DNA of 64,000 bases from an uncultured Alphaproteobacteria bacterium (GCA_904501925.1 CAJGCO010000004.1:1-64000), one strand, 5' to 3'. Positions 21,564-31,875 are shown, numbered from the stretch's first letter. Notes: generated by a model not told the origin, from the letters alone. Numbers and translations are program-made.

Positions 21564-22229
21564 TTAAAAATCCAAATTTGTATAATGTTTTGATGGAGGA
21601 ATGCCTTTTATATTATCTTTTAGAATATCCTTAAAACTTGGTCTTGATTTTATTTTTGCATACCAAATTTTGGCATTTTTATACTTATCCCAAGAGATAT
21701 CGCCTAGATAATCTATAACTGATAAATATGCTGCAACAGTTAAATCAGCTAAACTAACCTCATCGCTACAAATATAATTATTACATTCTGTTAGATAATC
21801 TACATATTCCATGTGGTAATGAAGGTTATTTAATCCTGCTTTTAAGATTTTTGAATCTGGGGCTTGGCGAAGATGAAAACGTTTTATAATTTTTTCATTT
21901 ACTATGTATTTATACACTTCATTATAAAACTTGGTATCAAACCAATCAACAACTCGTCTAATATCAGCTCTTTTTTTAGCATTTTCTGGCAATAACTTAT
22001 ATTGAGGGTTGCTTTCTTCTAAATATTCTGTAACAGCATAATTTCCAGAAACAACAACCCCATCAAAAACAAGTATTGGCAAATCTCCTGCAGGATTGAT
22101 ATCTAAAACATTCTTAGACATATTCCATGGTTCTTCTTCTTTTAACACAAACAACATCTTTTTTTCAGCCATAATAAGACGAGCCTTTCTTGATTGAGGC
22201 GATATACTATGATGAACCAAAAGAACCAT
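21564..22229 (-). CDS. sspA: GST-fold protein, stringent starvation protein A-like
   Basis: 221 residues with a thioredoxin-like N-terminal domain (residues 1-80: HHSISPQSRKARLIMAEKKM, NPAGDLPILVFDGVVVSGN, ITEYLE-like AVTEYLEESNP) and an all-helical GST C-terminal domain (YICSDEVSLADLTVAAYLSV). The N-terminal active-site region has serines rather than a clear catalytic Cys or Tyr, as in SspA, which binds RNA polymerase. SspA is the best guess, but a general glutathione S-transferase is possible. AAGGAGAG precedes the ATG, and a promoter is visible upstream. Confidence 0.7.
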   Translation of the reverse strand: MVLLVHHSISPQSRKARLIMAEKKMLFVLKEEEPWNMSKNVLDINPAGDLPILVFDGVVVSGNYAVTEYLEESNPQYKLLPENAKKRADIRRVVDWFDTKFYNEVYKYIVNEKIIKRFHLRQAPDSKILKAGLNNLHYHMEYVDYLTECNNYICSDEVSLADLTVAAYLSVIDYLGDISWDKYKNAKIWYAKIKSRPSFKDILKDNIKGIPPSKHYTNLDF

Positions 22230-22252
22230 TTTTCTCTCCTTAATTTTGCGTT

Positions 22253-22281
22253 ATACTATATCCTTATTTTATATTTTTCAA
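22253..22281 (-). promoter_or_regulatory. Putative promoter of the sspA-like operon
   Basis: On the minus strand TTGAAA (22281-22276), a 17-base spacer and TAGTAT (22258-22253), with a predicted start about 17 bases before the ATG at 22229. Confidence 0.4.
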
Positions 22282-22299
22282 GCTTTTGTTTGATTGTTT

Positions 22300-23244
22300 T
22301 TAGTTATTCTCACCTTCTTGGGGTGTCGCAGAAGAATTAATATATTGAGGCGGAACAACCCCTTTAGTATTTTCTTTGTATCCTTCTAACATTTTTGTAA
22401 AAATCTCATCTCTTACACTTTTATATCTATTGCTTTTTAGATATTTTTTTAGCTGAGCAATTCTTGGCATATTAAGCATTTCTGCATCCAAACGAATAAA
22501 CATCGGCATTTTCCAAATAGGTTCAACGCTATATCTAACATAAGGCCTTAAACCTACCTTATACAAAGCTATTTGACTTGGATAGTATGTTCCAACCATA
22601 AAATCAACTTTTGATGTCATTATTTTTTCAAATGCTTCATCCCAGCTTTCAACTTCTTTTATATTTAATCTAGAAAACTCACTTAATACATAATCAGAAA
22701 AACTATCTTGTTTTACATAAATTCCTCTATATTTTTTCAAATCCTCTTTTTCTTTTACATCCAAATCTTTATCTGAAGGCACAATAAAGTGCACATTGTT
22801 TTCCATTATTGACGGATAAAGAAAATCATTCTTGCTATATTTATATTCTCTATAATATACCCCAATAAGTCCCCTATAGGACTCCAAATCACGATAATCT
22901 CTTCTTTCAAAATCCTCCTCAACTAACGAAAAATCTCGACTATAACTTGAGATAGTTATTAATATATGTTCTCTATCAAACAAATCTCTAAATATTTTAT
23001 TGAAAATAGAACCATACTCTTTAGAGGAAAAAGGAAAATTATCTGGTTTTGCCAACATAAATATATTAAACTGATCCGTGTATATGTCTTTTGTTTTTTC
23101 ACCTATATACAATGGCTCTTTATACCCGTTTTTTCTTGTATACGTTTCAGCTTTTTTAAATATTTCGGCATTATCAACAGCCTCGGCTCTTAGGTTTAAG
23201 CAGAAAAAACAGCAAAATATTGTTAGAAAACTAAATAACCTCAT
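22300..23244 (-). CDS. Periplasmic solute-binding-like protein (SBP family 3 fold)
   Basis: 314 residues with a signal peptide (residues 1-20, cleaved near LRAEA). The middle shows the two-lobe pattern of extracellular solute-binding proteins: YRGLIGVYYREYKYSKNDFLY, KKYRGIYVKQDSFSDYVL, and VESWDEAFEKIMTSKVDFMVGTY, which resembles the second-lobe region of amino-acid-binding proteins. No ABC permease or ATPase gene is adjacent, so it may be an orphan binding protein or sensor. The C-terminus is a short Pro/Ser-rich tail. AGGAG precedes the ATG. Confidence 0.6.
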   Translation of the reverse strand: MRLFSFLTIFCCFFCLNLRAEAVDNAEIFKKAETYTRKNGYKEPLYIGEKTKDIYTDQFNIFMLAKPDNFPFSSKEYGSIFNKIFRDLFDREHILITISSYSRDFSLVEEDFERRDYRDLESYRGLIGVYYREYKYSKNDFLYPSIMENNVHFIVPSDKDLDVKEKEDLKKYRGIYVKQDSFSDYVLSEFSRLNIKEVESWDEAFEKIMTSKVDFMVGTYYPSQIALYKVGLRPYVRYSVEPIWKMPMFIRLDAEMLNMPRIAQLKKYLKSNRYKSVRDEIFTKMLEGYKENTKGVVPPQYINSSATPQEGENN

Positions 23245-23272
23245 TTATTTGCTCCTAGATAAAAAGAATTCT

Positions 23273-23300
23273 TTGATATTTAAAGTATAATTGTTATAGT
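23273..23300 (+). promoter_or_regulatory. Putative promoter of the MinD-like / DnaJ-like / tgt operon
   Basis: TTGATA (23273-23278), a 16-base spacer and TATAGT (23295-23300), about 45 bases before the TTG start at 23345. Confidence 0.4.
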
Positions 23301-23344
23301 GTTAAAAAATGATTTAATTTATCTGTTTTTATGAGGATTTTAGT

Positions 23345-24145
23345 TTGAAAGAAGTTTCGGATATTATTTATAATAGCTTATTCTTGGAAACTATGCATAA
23401 TAAGAATATTTATGCTCTTATTTCTGGGGCTGAAAATATTGGGGCTTCTTGGCTTGCTTTGACGCTTGCACACGCATTGAATAAACAAAAACAAAAAGTT
23501 TTAACCATTGATGGAATTGGAAACTATTCTAATATTCTAGAATATATATCCATTCAGAATCCAATGTATATTGAAGAATATATCAAAGGTAGAAAAACAT
23601 TAAATCAACTTGTTCTCGCTTATAGAAATCAAAACTTTAATATATTAACTGGAATGGCTGGTAATAATTATATCAACTCATTACCTTTAGGACGAGCACA
23701 GGTTCTGACAAATGATATACAAATTATTGCTCAAAATTATGACCATACTTTTATTGATGCTGGAAGTGAAATAAATCCTAACAACCTATCTTTTTATAAT
23801 ATTGCAGATAATATTATTATTCTTTGTTCTGAAAACAATTCAGATATGGTTAGGACTTTTGATTTAATAAAAAATATTAATGAAGCCGGTATTCAGACTA
23901 ACTATAGTTTGATTGTGAACAAGGTTAACTCTTATGAAGATGGTTATAAAGTGTATGAAAAATTAAGCAATGTTATTGAAAAAAACGGCTTGAATTTTCC
24001 TAGTTTGCTTGGTATTATTAGATTTGACACAAGAATTCGCGATACAATAAAAAATAAAGAACTTTTATTAAATCGTTATCCTGAATCGGAAGCAGCTATT
24101 GATATTTGCGAAATTGTAGAGAAAATTAAAAGAGGTATAAGATAA
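23345..24145 (+). CDS. MinD/FlhG-like P-loop protein with a degenerate Walker A motif
   Basis: 266 residues. It starts at TTG 23345 with GAGGA about seven bases upstream. The overall pattern is that of MinD/ParA ATPases: VLTIDGIGNYSNILEYI matches the A' motif, TFIDAGSEI the Walker B region, and NIIILCSENNSDMVRTFDLIKNI the helix after it. But the P-loop reads SGAENIGASWLALTLA where the family has SGKGGVGKTTLALNLA. Both the signature lysine and the GK lysine are missing, so ATP hydrolysis is doubtful. It overlaps the next gene by one base (TAATG). It may be a pseudo-ATPase with a structural or targeting role together with the membrane DnaJ protein. Confidence 0.65.
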   Translation: MKEVSDIIYNSLFLETMHNKNIYALISGAENIGASWLALTLAHALNKQKQKVLTIDGIGNYSNILEYISIQNPMYIEEYIKGRKTLNQLVLAYRNQNFNILTGMAGNNYINSLPLGRAQVLTNDIQIIAQNYDHTFIDAGSEINPNNLSFYNIADNIIILCSENNSDMVRTFDLIKNINEAGIQTNYSLIVNKVNSYEDGYKVYEKLSNVIEKNGLNFPSLLGIIRFDTRIRDTIKNKELLLNRYPESEAAIDICEIVEKIKRGIR

Positions 24146-25296
24146 TGGGTAACAATATAAAATTTGACGTGTTGGGATATTATAATCTTTTTAGTTTACC
24201 ACAAAATGCTGGTGATGAGGAAATTAGGGCCAAATATAAAGAACTAGTAAAAAAGTGGCACCCCGATTATAATAAATCACCTGAAGCTATTGAAATATTT
24301 CAAAAAATATCTGTTGCGTATAATGTGTTAAAAGACGAAGAAAGTAGGCTTGCTTACATTTTATTATCTATGGTTTATAACAAAAATAATATTCCAGATA
24401 AAAACTCTCTTGCTATTATAAAAAACATTCATCAGCAAGAAGATTTGAATATGCGAGCTTTTAGATTAATTGAAATTACAGGAAAAGGTATTACACACAA
24501 ATCAATAGATAAAGCATATTATTGTAGTCAATATGAAGCTGTTAGCGTTATTACAAATATTGCTAAACATAACTGGCTATATGGTTTTTGGGGAATATCT
24601 GCGTTTTTTGCTAACATTAGAGCTATTACAAGGAATTTATGTTCCATTAATGATAGAAAAGAAAATATAAAACTATTTATTCATAATGCTCTTGCTTACT
24701 TAAATGAAAATAAAAACGAAGAAGCTTTAACTTTGTTTATGCTTGCAAAAGAATATGCAAATAATGTTGAGATGGTTTATATTGATAAATATATTTCATT
24801 GTTAAAAAATAACAAACCTTTATTGTTAAAGAAGTGGAATTTTACAAAACTACAACGCTTGCAACTGGTTTATCCGTTAGGAATAATTGTTGCTGTTATA
24901 TTGGTTATTGGCTTTATATGCTTAAATAAATTTGAAAAAACTAGACAAGACACAACTGGAGTTAAACAAACGGTATTATTTAACAATGGTCAATCCATTT
25001 ATAGCGACGTATCTGTTTCTAAGATTTTTGATATCCCTGTTGATTTGCAAGATAAAAACAGGCTTTATCACTTAACAGAAGATGCTGACGTCAGACATGG
25101 AGCCGATAATAGTTTTGATATCTATAAAAAAGTTAAAAAAGGAACAACTGTTAGATTAACTGGTTACACTGTTGATGAAAAGTGGTTAAGAATTATGCTT
25201 GATAATGGCGAAATGGGATTTGTTGAAAAACATAAAACAAAAAAGGGAATTGGTAACGAAATTCCTTTGTGGAGTAAAATTTATAAAGAAAACTAA
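24145..25296 (+). CDS. Membrane-anchored J-domain protein with C-terminal SH3-like domain
   Basis: 383 residues. The N-terminal J domain (about 9-70) includes the HPD motif (H39-D41) in KKWHPDYN, needed to stimulate DnaK. A helical middle region with repeat-like character (NENKNEEALTLFMLAKEYANN) follows. One membrane segment lies at about 247-266 (YPLGIIVAVILVIGFICL). The C-terminal ~70 residues (TEDADVRHGADNSFDIYKKV, then WLRIMLDNGEMGFVEKHK) look like a bacterial SH3 domain, which in the periplasm often binds peptidoglycan. This topology would connect cytosolic DnaK to the envelope. Its partner is probably the MinD-like protein encoded directly upstream. Confidence 0.7.
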   Translation: MGNNIKFDVLGYYNLFSLPQNAGDEEIRAKYKELVKKWHPDYNKSPEAIEIFQKISVAYNVLKDEESRLAYILLSMVYNKNNIPDKNSLAIIKNIHQQEDLNMRAFRLIEITGKGITHKSIDKAYYCSQYEAVSVITNIAKHNWLYGFWGISAFFANIRAITRNLCSINDRKENIKLFIHNALAYLNENKNEEALTLFMLAKEYANNVEMVYIDKYISLLKNNKPLLLKKWNFTKLQRLQLVYPLGIIVAVILVIGFICLNKFEKTRQDTTGVKQTVLFNNGQSIYSDVSVSKIFDIPVDLQDKNRLYHLTEDADVRHGADNSFDIYKKVKKGTTVRLTGYTVDEKWLRIMLDNGEMGFVEKHKTKKGIGNEIPLWSKIYKEN

Positions 25297-25306
25297 GTAA
25301 GGATAA

Positions 25307-26434
<1,128 letters not shown>

Positions 26435-26435
26435 T

Positions 26436-27395
26436 ATGGCTAGAAAAAAAACAGTTTGCGATGACAAGAAAGGGCTTCTTTCCTCTTTTTTAAAGGAAAA
26501 CCAAAAAGACGGTATTCGTGTTTTTGTTGCTGGTGGCTCTAGAGGTGGACATAATCCTATTTATGTAAAAGAGACTTATGAGCTAGGAAAGGCTATTGTT
26601 CGTATGGGATTCAAGTTGGATTTTGGGCTTTCAAATTCTGGTATTATGGGGGCTGTTGCTAGAGGTGTTATGGATGCTTGGAATGAAAAGCAAAACTGCA
26701 CTGATCAAGATTTGCCAATTCAAGGAATAACAACTGAAGAATATTTTAAGCTATATGACTCTGAAGATGCAATGTTAAAGCATATTAATGTGATTTTTGC
26801 AAAAACTTTAGAAGAAAGAAAGCAACGTTTACTTGATGCTGATTTTGTTGTATTTGCTCCTGGTGGCGTTGGAACGTTGGATGAACTTGCATATGATTGC
26901 GTTGCTATGCAGGATGGATTATTGGAGAAAAAACCTTTTATTCTTTATAATATTGGTGGGTTCTTTCACCACCTATTAGAATATTTGAAATCAATGGCAA
27001 ATAAGGGGTTTGCTGATCCTGTACCATTTATTGTTGTTGACAATGATTTTGAGTTACAAGTTGCTTTTGAATTATTAAAATCAAAATATGGTAAATGCGA
27101 AGAAGATGGCAAAAAGGTTTATGCAAATGCAAGACAGTTAGTTTATGAATTACCTTATTTCATTAAGAAAAAGCTTGAAACAAATCAAGATATTATCGAC
27201 CTTGTTAGATATGTTTGTGGAATAAGAGCTTTTGGTGATGAGGAAGAAAAAGCAACTCTTGAAAGTGATATAGAAACAGCATATCTAGAAAAAGAAATTG
27301 AGCGTATGTATGATCGACTTGCAAAAGCCGGAAGGGATACATCTGTTGTTAGTTATAAGTTATCAAGATTAAAAAGGCGAAAAAGAAATCTTTAA
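26436..27395 (+). CDS. LOG-family nucleotide-binding protein (possible nucleotide 5'-monophosphate phosphoribohydrolase)
   Basis: 319 residues from ATG 26436 (GAGGAG upstream, one base after the tgt stop). The Rossmann core has VAGGSRGGHNPIYV near the N-terminus, SGIMGAVARGVMDA, and the family signature PGGVGTLDELAYD. LOG proteins release the base from nucleoside monophosphates (cytokinin-type or purine/pyrimidine salvage). The extra C-terminal helical region (about residues 215-319) makes it longer than minimal LOG proteins. Whether it acts like PpnN is not certain. It converges on recN with a 9-base gap and no obvious terminator. Confidence 0.8.
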   Translation: MARKKTVCDDKKGLLSSFLKENQKDGIRVFVAGGSRGGHNPIYVKETYELGKAIVRMGFKLDFGLSNSGIMGAVARGVMDAWNEKQNCTDQDLPIQGITTEEYFKLYDSEDAMLKHINVIFAKTLEERKQRLLDADFVVFAPGGVGTLDELAYDCVAMQDGLLEKKPFILYNIGGFFHHLLEYLKSMANKGFADPVPFIVVDNDFELQVAFELLKSKYGKCEEDGKKVYANARQLVYELPYFIKKKLETNQDIIDLVRYVCGIRAFGDEEEKATLESDIETAYLEKEIERMYDRLAKAGRDTSVVSYKLSRLKRRKRNL

Positions 27396-27404
27396 GCACT
27401 TTAA

Positions 27405-29087
27405 TTAAAATAAACTATCCATTGTTTCTTTATTTAGCAGGACCTTTGCTGCTGCGCGTGCTTCTTTAGTTATGGTTTCGCCTGATAACATTCTTGCAAC
27501 TTCTTCTAATTTACCATTTTCATCCAACTTAATTAAATTAGTTGTTGTTATATTGTCTTTTGTTTGTTTTTCAACCTTGAAATGACTTGAACCAAAAGAT
27601 GCAACTTGAGGAGAATGGGTTACGACTAAAATCTGAAGATTTTTTGATAATCTTGATAATCTTTCACCAACAGCCTGAGCAGTTGCACCACCTATTCCGG
27701 TATCTATTTCATCAAAAATAAGAGTTTCTTGACTTGATTGCTGTGCTAGGTTTACCTTTAGAGCAAGCATCAAACGTGATAACTCACCACCTGATGCTAT
27801 TTTATTTAATGCTCCTAATGGTGTATTTGGGTTGGTTGAGACTTCAAAACAAACGTTATCACAACCTGTATCAGACCAACAATCTTTTTCTTTTATTGTT
27901 ATAGATGTTTTAAACAATGCTTTTTCCATTTTTAATGGAGGGAGCTCTTTATTTATATTAGTATCTAAAGCTTCGGCTTTTGATTTACGCATATCGCTTA
28001 AAATTAGAGCAGATTTAGTATATTCTTTTTTATTTTCTTCAACTTCTTTATATAGGTTTTCTAAATTATCTACATCATTCTGCAAATTATTTAATATATT
28101 TTCAAACTCTTCTTTTTTATTAGGAAGATCATTTATCGTTGTTTGATGTTTTCTTGCTAAATCCTTTAGAGCAAATAATCTTGTTTCGATGTTATCTATT
28201 TCATTTTGACTTAAGCTTATTGAGGATGATATATTTTCTATTTCATCAATAATATCATTGATAGTATAAAGGGTGTTTTCAATATTTTCTTCTAATGATG
28301 AATATTTGCCATCTACAAGTTCGTTTACTTTTGAGATAGAGTTTAGAGCTTTTGATAACTGCTCTGCTACAGATATAGCTCCATTTAAATTACTATAAGC
28401 ATAATTTAACTTTTCTATTATTTTTTCAGCATTCATTAGTTCTTGACGTTTAGATCTTAAGATATCTTCTTCGTCTTTTTGAGGAGATATTTTATCTAAC
28501 TCTTTTACCCAATGTTTTATATTTTCTTCATCTTCTTTGGCTTTTTTTATTAGCTCTTCTTTTTCTTTAAGTTTCTTGAGGCTTTTTTTATATTTATCGT
28601 AGCTTATTTTAACATTATCAAGCTCTTTGCTATAACAACCATAACTATCTAGGATATTTTCATGAAATGATGGGTTTAATAAACCTTGGTTATCATGTTG
28701 TCCATGTATTTCTATTAAATTTGAGCTTATTTCTTTTAGAAGTTTTAGGGTTATCACTTGATCATTAAAAAGGACTTTATTCTTCCCATCTTGGGTTATT
28801 GTTCTTTTTATTATAATATCACCATCAATTTCTAAATCATATTCTTTAGCAATATCATATATTTTATTTGATGCATCTATTTCAAAAACACCTGTAACGG
28901 TAAGTTTATCTGCACCAACTCTTATTAAAGATGTTTCTGAGCGATTTCCTAAAATTAGCCCAAGAGAATCCAATAAAATTGATTTACCGGCACCTGTTTC
29001 TCCACTAAAAACTGTAAGCCCTTTAGAAAAATCTATATCTAAGCTATCTATTAAAACAACATTTCTAATGGAGAGAAATTTCAGCAT
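27405..29087 (-). CDS. recN: DNA repair protein RecN
   Basis: An SMC-like ATPase in double-strand break repair. 560 residues. The N-terminus has RNVVLIDSLDIDFSKGLTVF and Walker A GETGAGKS (29-36). Long coiled coils lie in the middle (about 150-370), with IEIHGQHDNQGLL typical of RecN. The C-terminal head holds NKIASGGELSRLMLALK (ABC signature), LIFDEIDTGIGGATAQ (Walker B) and VVTHSPQVASF. It follows bamD by 9 bases, the common lpxC-bamD-recN order. Confidence 0.96.
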   Translation of the reverse strand: MLKFLSIRNVVLIDSLDIDFSKGLTVFSGETGAGKSILLDSLGLILGNRSETSLIRVGADKLTVTGVFEIDASNKIYDIAKEYDLEIDGDIIIKRTITQDGKNKVLFNDQVITLKLLKEISSNLIEIHGQHDNQGLLNPSFHENILDSYGCYSKELDNVKISYDKYKKSLKKLKEKEELIKKAKEDEENIKHWVKELDKISPQKDEEDILRSKRQELMNAEKIIEKLNYAYSNLNGAISVAEQLSKALNSISKVNELVDGKYSSLEENIENTLYTINDIIDEIENISSSISLSQNEIDNIETRLFALKDLARKHQTTINDLPNKKEEFENILNNLQNDVDNLENLYKEVEENKKEYTKSALILSDMRKSKAEALDTNINKELPPLKMEKALFKTSITIKEKDCWSDTGCDNVCFEVSTNPNTPLGALNKIASGGELSRLMLALKVNLAQQSSQETLIFDEIDTGIGGATAQAVGERLSRLSKNLQILVVTHSPQVASFGSSHFKVEKQTKDNITTTNLIKLDENGKLEEVARMLSGETITKEARAAAKVLLNKETMDSLF

Positions 29088-29096
29088 TTTATTTTA

Positions 29097-29846
29097 TTAT
29101 TCCTTTGAAACTAATTCTTGAGCAAGCTTTGACCATTTGCTTTCTGGATAGTTGGAAGTTAGAATTTTTTCTTTATTTTTAGCTTCTGTTGTTAAACCTA
29201 GAATTGTGTAAATTTCTACTTCTCTATATAAAGCTTCTTCTATTTGTGGAGTTGTTTGAAAATTATCAGTTACTGCAGAAAAACGATTTAAGGCAGAAAC
29301 ATAATCTTTGTTTTCAAGATAATATCTACCAATGGTCATTTCGTGTCCTGCAAGATGATCTTCAATTAGGGTCATTTTTGATTTTGCATCTTCTGCATAT
29401 TCGGATGTTGGGAATAATGTTATTATTTGTGAAAAAGTATCATATGCATCTTTGGTGGCTGATTGCTCTTTTTCTGATGAAGATATTTGATTGTAATAAC
29501 TTAAACCTTTTAAATAATAAGCATATGAAACATCTTTATTGCCAGGGTGAAGCCTAATAAACCTATCAAGAGCTGCTATTGCATCGTCATAGTTTTCAGC
29601 TTTGTAATAAGAATATGCACTCATTAATTTTGATTTTGTTGCCCATTTTGAATATGGGTGTTCCATTTCTACTTTATCAAAAGTTTCTGCAGCTTTTTGG
29701 TAAGATGTTTTTTCAAGATAATTATACCCTTCTGTATATAATTGTTCAGCTGTTTTATCTTCGTCATTGATGATATTTTCATTTGAAGCACACGCTGATA
29801 ACATTATAATACAAGTAAATGATATTAAGCTAAAAAACTTTTTCAT
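29097..29846 (-). CDS. bamD: Outer-membrane assembly lipoprotein BamD
   Basis: Part of the BAM complex that inserts beta-barrel proteins into the outer membrane. 249 residues. The signal peptide ends in lipobox LSAC. Tetratricopeptide repeats follow, with characteristic BamD stretches: AEQLYTEGYNYLEKTSYQKA, FDKVEMEHPYSKWATKSKLM, FIRLHPGNKDVSYAYYLKGL and GRYYLENKDYVSALNRF. Length is normal. AAGGAGA precedes the ATG. It lies between lpxC and recN. Confidence 0.95.
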   Translation of the reverse strand: MKKFFSLISFTCIIMLSACASNENIINDEDKTAEQLYTEGYNYLEKTSYQKAAETFDKVEMEHPYSKWATKSKLMSAYSYYKAENYDDAIAALDRFIRLHPGNKDVSYAYYLKGLSYYNQISSSEKEQSATKDAYDTFSQIITLFPTSEYAEDAKSKMTLIEDHLAGHEMTIGRYYLENKDYVSALNRFSAVTDNFQTTPQIEEALYREVEIYTILGLTTEAKNKEKILTSNYPESKWSKLAQELVSKE

Positions 29847-29857
29847 ATATTATCTCC

Positions 29858-30712
29858 TTAAACAATTTCATAATTTTCGGGCGAACTAAATAACACCTTT
29901 AGTATCTCGTTATTATGGAAATGACCACTTTTGTTAGCAACAACTTTTGCTAATATATAGTATCCAGATGTATATAAATCACCTATAGTATCTAAAACTT
30001 TGTGATTAACACATTCGTTTACAACTCTAAAACCTTCAGGATTTAAGATTTTATCACCATCTAAAACGACTGCATTATCTAGAGAACCTCCTTTGATTAA
30101 GCCAATTGATTTTAGGTAATCAACTTGATATTTTTCGCAAAATGTTCGGCAAGGGGCTATTTCTGAAGAAAAAACATCAGATGTAATTGTCTTGTTAAAA
30201 TTTTGATGACCCACGATTGGTGATGGAAAATCTATATCAAAACATATACTTAATTCATCTGATGGATATAATGTAACAAAAGACCCTTTATCATCTTTAA
30301 ATGTTACTTCTTTTTTTACTTTTAGTATTTTTCTTGGTGCGTTTTGTTCTTCTAATTCAACGTTATTTAGTTTTTCTAAAAACTCTTTGTCACTACCATC
30401 TAAAATTGGAATTTCGGAATTATTTATTTTTATAAAAGCATTATCTATTCCTAAAATATACAAAACAGCCATCAAGTGTTCTATTGTGCTAACAATGTTT
30501 TGAGGAGAGCTACCTAAACAAGTGCAATTTCTTGTATCTATCACTGTTGAATAAAGAGCCTTTAAAGGTATAGAATCGGCAATATCCGTTCTTTGAAAAA
30601 CAATACCAGTATTTTCAGCAGAAGGTTCTATTGTTAAACAAACAGGCATTCCTGAGTGCAAACCTATCCCAGAAATCTCTATTGCGTTCTTTAATGTGTG
30701 TTGCTTTTGCAT
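29858..30712 (-). CDS. lpxC: UDP-3-O-acyl-N-acetylglucosamine deacetylase LpxC
   Basis: Catalyses the committed step of lipid A synthesis, using zinc. 284 residues. Motifs: the start TLKNAIEISGIGLHSG, the zinc-binding region VSTIEHLMAVLYILGIDN, NSEIPILDGSDKEF, FCEKYQVDYLKSIGLIKGGS, VNECVNHKVLDTIGDLY (zinc His and Asp), and NKSGHFHNNEILKVL (catalytic His region). AGGAGG precedes ATG 30712. Only about 18 bases separate it from the 3' end of rnpB on the same strand, so it has no room for its own promoter and is probably transcribed through rnpB. Confidence 0.96.
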   Translation of the reverse strand: MQKQHTLKNAIEISGIGLHSGMPVCLTIEPSAENTGIVFQRTDIADSIPLKALYSTVIDTRNCTCLGSSPQNIVSTIEHLMAVLYILGIDNAFIKINNSEIPILDGSDKEFLEKLNNVELEEQNAPRKILKVKKEVTFKDDKGSFVTLYPSDELSICFDIDFPSPIVGHQNFNKTITSDVFSSEIAPCRTFCEKYQVDYLKSIGLIKGGSLDNAVVLDGDKILNPEGFRVVNECVNHKVLDTIGDLYTSGYYILAKVVANKSGHFHNNEILKVLFSSPENYEIV

Positions 30713-30730
30713 TTTCTCCTCCTAAAAAAC

Positions 30731-31098
30731 AAGGGCGACCTATAAGCCGAGTTATGTACTTTAATTATAAAGCGATAGTTATTCATCTAGACCAAATGTC
30801 ACCATTTGGCTCAAGCGACCCACCTCTGGAGTGGAGTGGAAACTCTCCGTATAATGGCTAAAAACCACTCTCCTAACTTGGTCTTGCATCAGATAGGGTT
30901 TACCTTGCCAAAGATATTACTACCTTTGCGGTGAGCTCTTACCTCGCCTTTTCAACCTTGCCAAAATAAATTTGGCGGTAATTTTCTGTGGCACTTTCCC
31001 TTAGATTTCTCTAGCCAGACGTTATCTGGTATCTTGTTTCCACGATGCTCGGACTTTCCTCACCAATAAAATATTAGCGCAACTATCCGGTCACCCTG
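30731..31098 (-). ncRNA. rnpB: RNase P RNA (type A)
   Basis: Catalytic RNA that matures tRNA 5' ends. On the minus strand the conserved blocks occur in order: GAGGAAAGTCCGAGC near the 5' end, ATACCAGATAACGTCTGG, AGGGAAAGTGCCACAGAAA, GGCGAGGTAAGAGCTCACCG, GGCAAGGTAAACCC, and the 3' block TAGATGAATAACTATCG with ACATAACTCGGCTTA. Helix P1 is GGGTGACC (31096-31089) with GGTCGCCC (30740-30733), which fixes both ends to within a few bases. A fitting promoter lies just upstream, and lpxC follows almost at once. Confidence 0.96.
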
Positions 31099-31103
31099 AT
31101 TTT

Positions 31104-31131
31104 TATTTAACACATATCAATTTAAAATCAA
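31104..31131 (-). promoter_or_regulatory. Putative rnpB promoter, probably also serving lpxC-bamD-recN
   Basis: On the minus strand TTGATT (31131-31126), a 16-base spacer and TAAATA (31109-31104). The predicted start, 6-7 bases downstream, coincides with the expected rnpB 5' end near 31098. Confidence 0.45.
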
Positions 31132-31260
31132 TCTTTATAAGCACGTATTGGTATTTTTTATTTTTTTTAACTTTTTATTAACTTTTTTCTTGATTTATAG
31201 AAAATTTATGATATTTTGTCTAAAAATTATTGAAAACCATTTAAATTGGAGCCCTTTAAT

Positions 31261-31875
31261 ATGACAAAAAAAATATACTTTATACTTTTTAGTGCTATTT
31301 TAATTTTAAGCGCAAAAATATCTTATGCTGAATGTGATGGCTTTTACCTTGCTGGTAGAGTTGGACAAGCAAAAATTGAAGTTGAAGACGCTAGAGGATT
31401 AGATGAAAGCCCTTCTGATGGCGTTATAAATAAAAAAAGATTATTAGTTAGTGGTGCTATTGGCTATCGTCATGAACACTGGAGAGCTGAACTTGAATAT
31501 ATTTGGAGAAAGAAAAACGAGAAAAATGTTACAGAATTCTCTAGAGTAAACTTTAAATCACAATCTTATATGTTTGTTGTGTACTATGACTTTTTCCCAT
31601 ATACATGGTTTACACCTTTTGTTAATGCTGGTGTGGGATATTCAAGCAATAAGCTAACAATTAAAAACAACTCTGTTGATACAACACTTAATGTTAAAGC
31701 AAATAGCTTTACTTGGTCTCTTGGTGCTGGTATTTCTGCAAAAATTACAAATCGCTTAAACATGGATGTTGGATACCGTTATTATGATATGGGTGATGGT
31801 GAATTAAACATCTATAATGGTAAAACAGAAACAACAGATCACGAAGTTTATATGGGCTTTAGATACGTTCTATAA
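31261..31875 (+). CDS. Outer-membrane beta-barrel protein (opacity/OmpW-like family)
   Basis: 204 residues from ATG 31261, with GGAG 12 bases upstream. A signal peptide (residues 1-22, ending SYA before E) is followed by alternating-residue beta strands: GFYLAGRVGQAKIEVE, HWRAELEYIWRK, YMFVVYYDFFPYTWFTPFVN, FTWSLGAGISAKITNRLNMD, VGYRYYDMGDG, and a terminal HEVYMGFRYVL. That is an eight-strand small barrel pattern. The role is unknown; adhesion, immune evasion or structural roles are typical of such proteins. Confidence 0.75.
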   Translation: MTKKIYFILFSAILILSAKISYAECDGFYLAGRVGQAKIEVEDARGLDESPSDGVINKKRLLVSGAIGYRHEHWRAELEYIWRKKNEKNVTEFSRVNFKSQSYMFVVYYDFFPYTWFTPFVNAGVGYSSNKLTIKNNSVDTTLNVKANSFTWSLGAGISAKITNRLNMDVGYRYYDMGDGELNIYNGKTETTDHEVYMGFRYVL

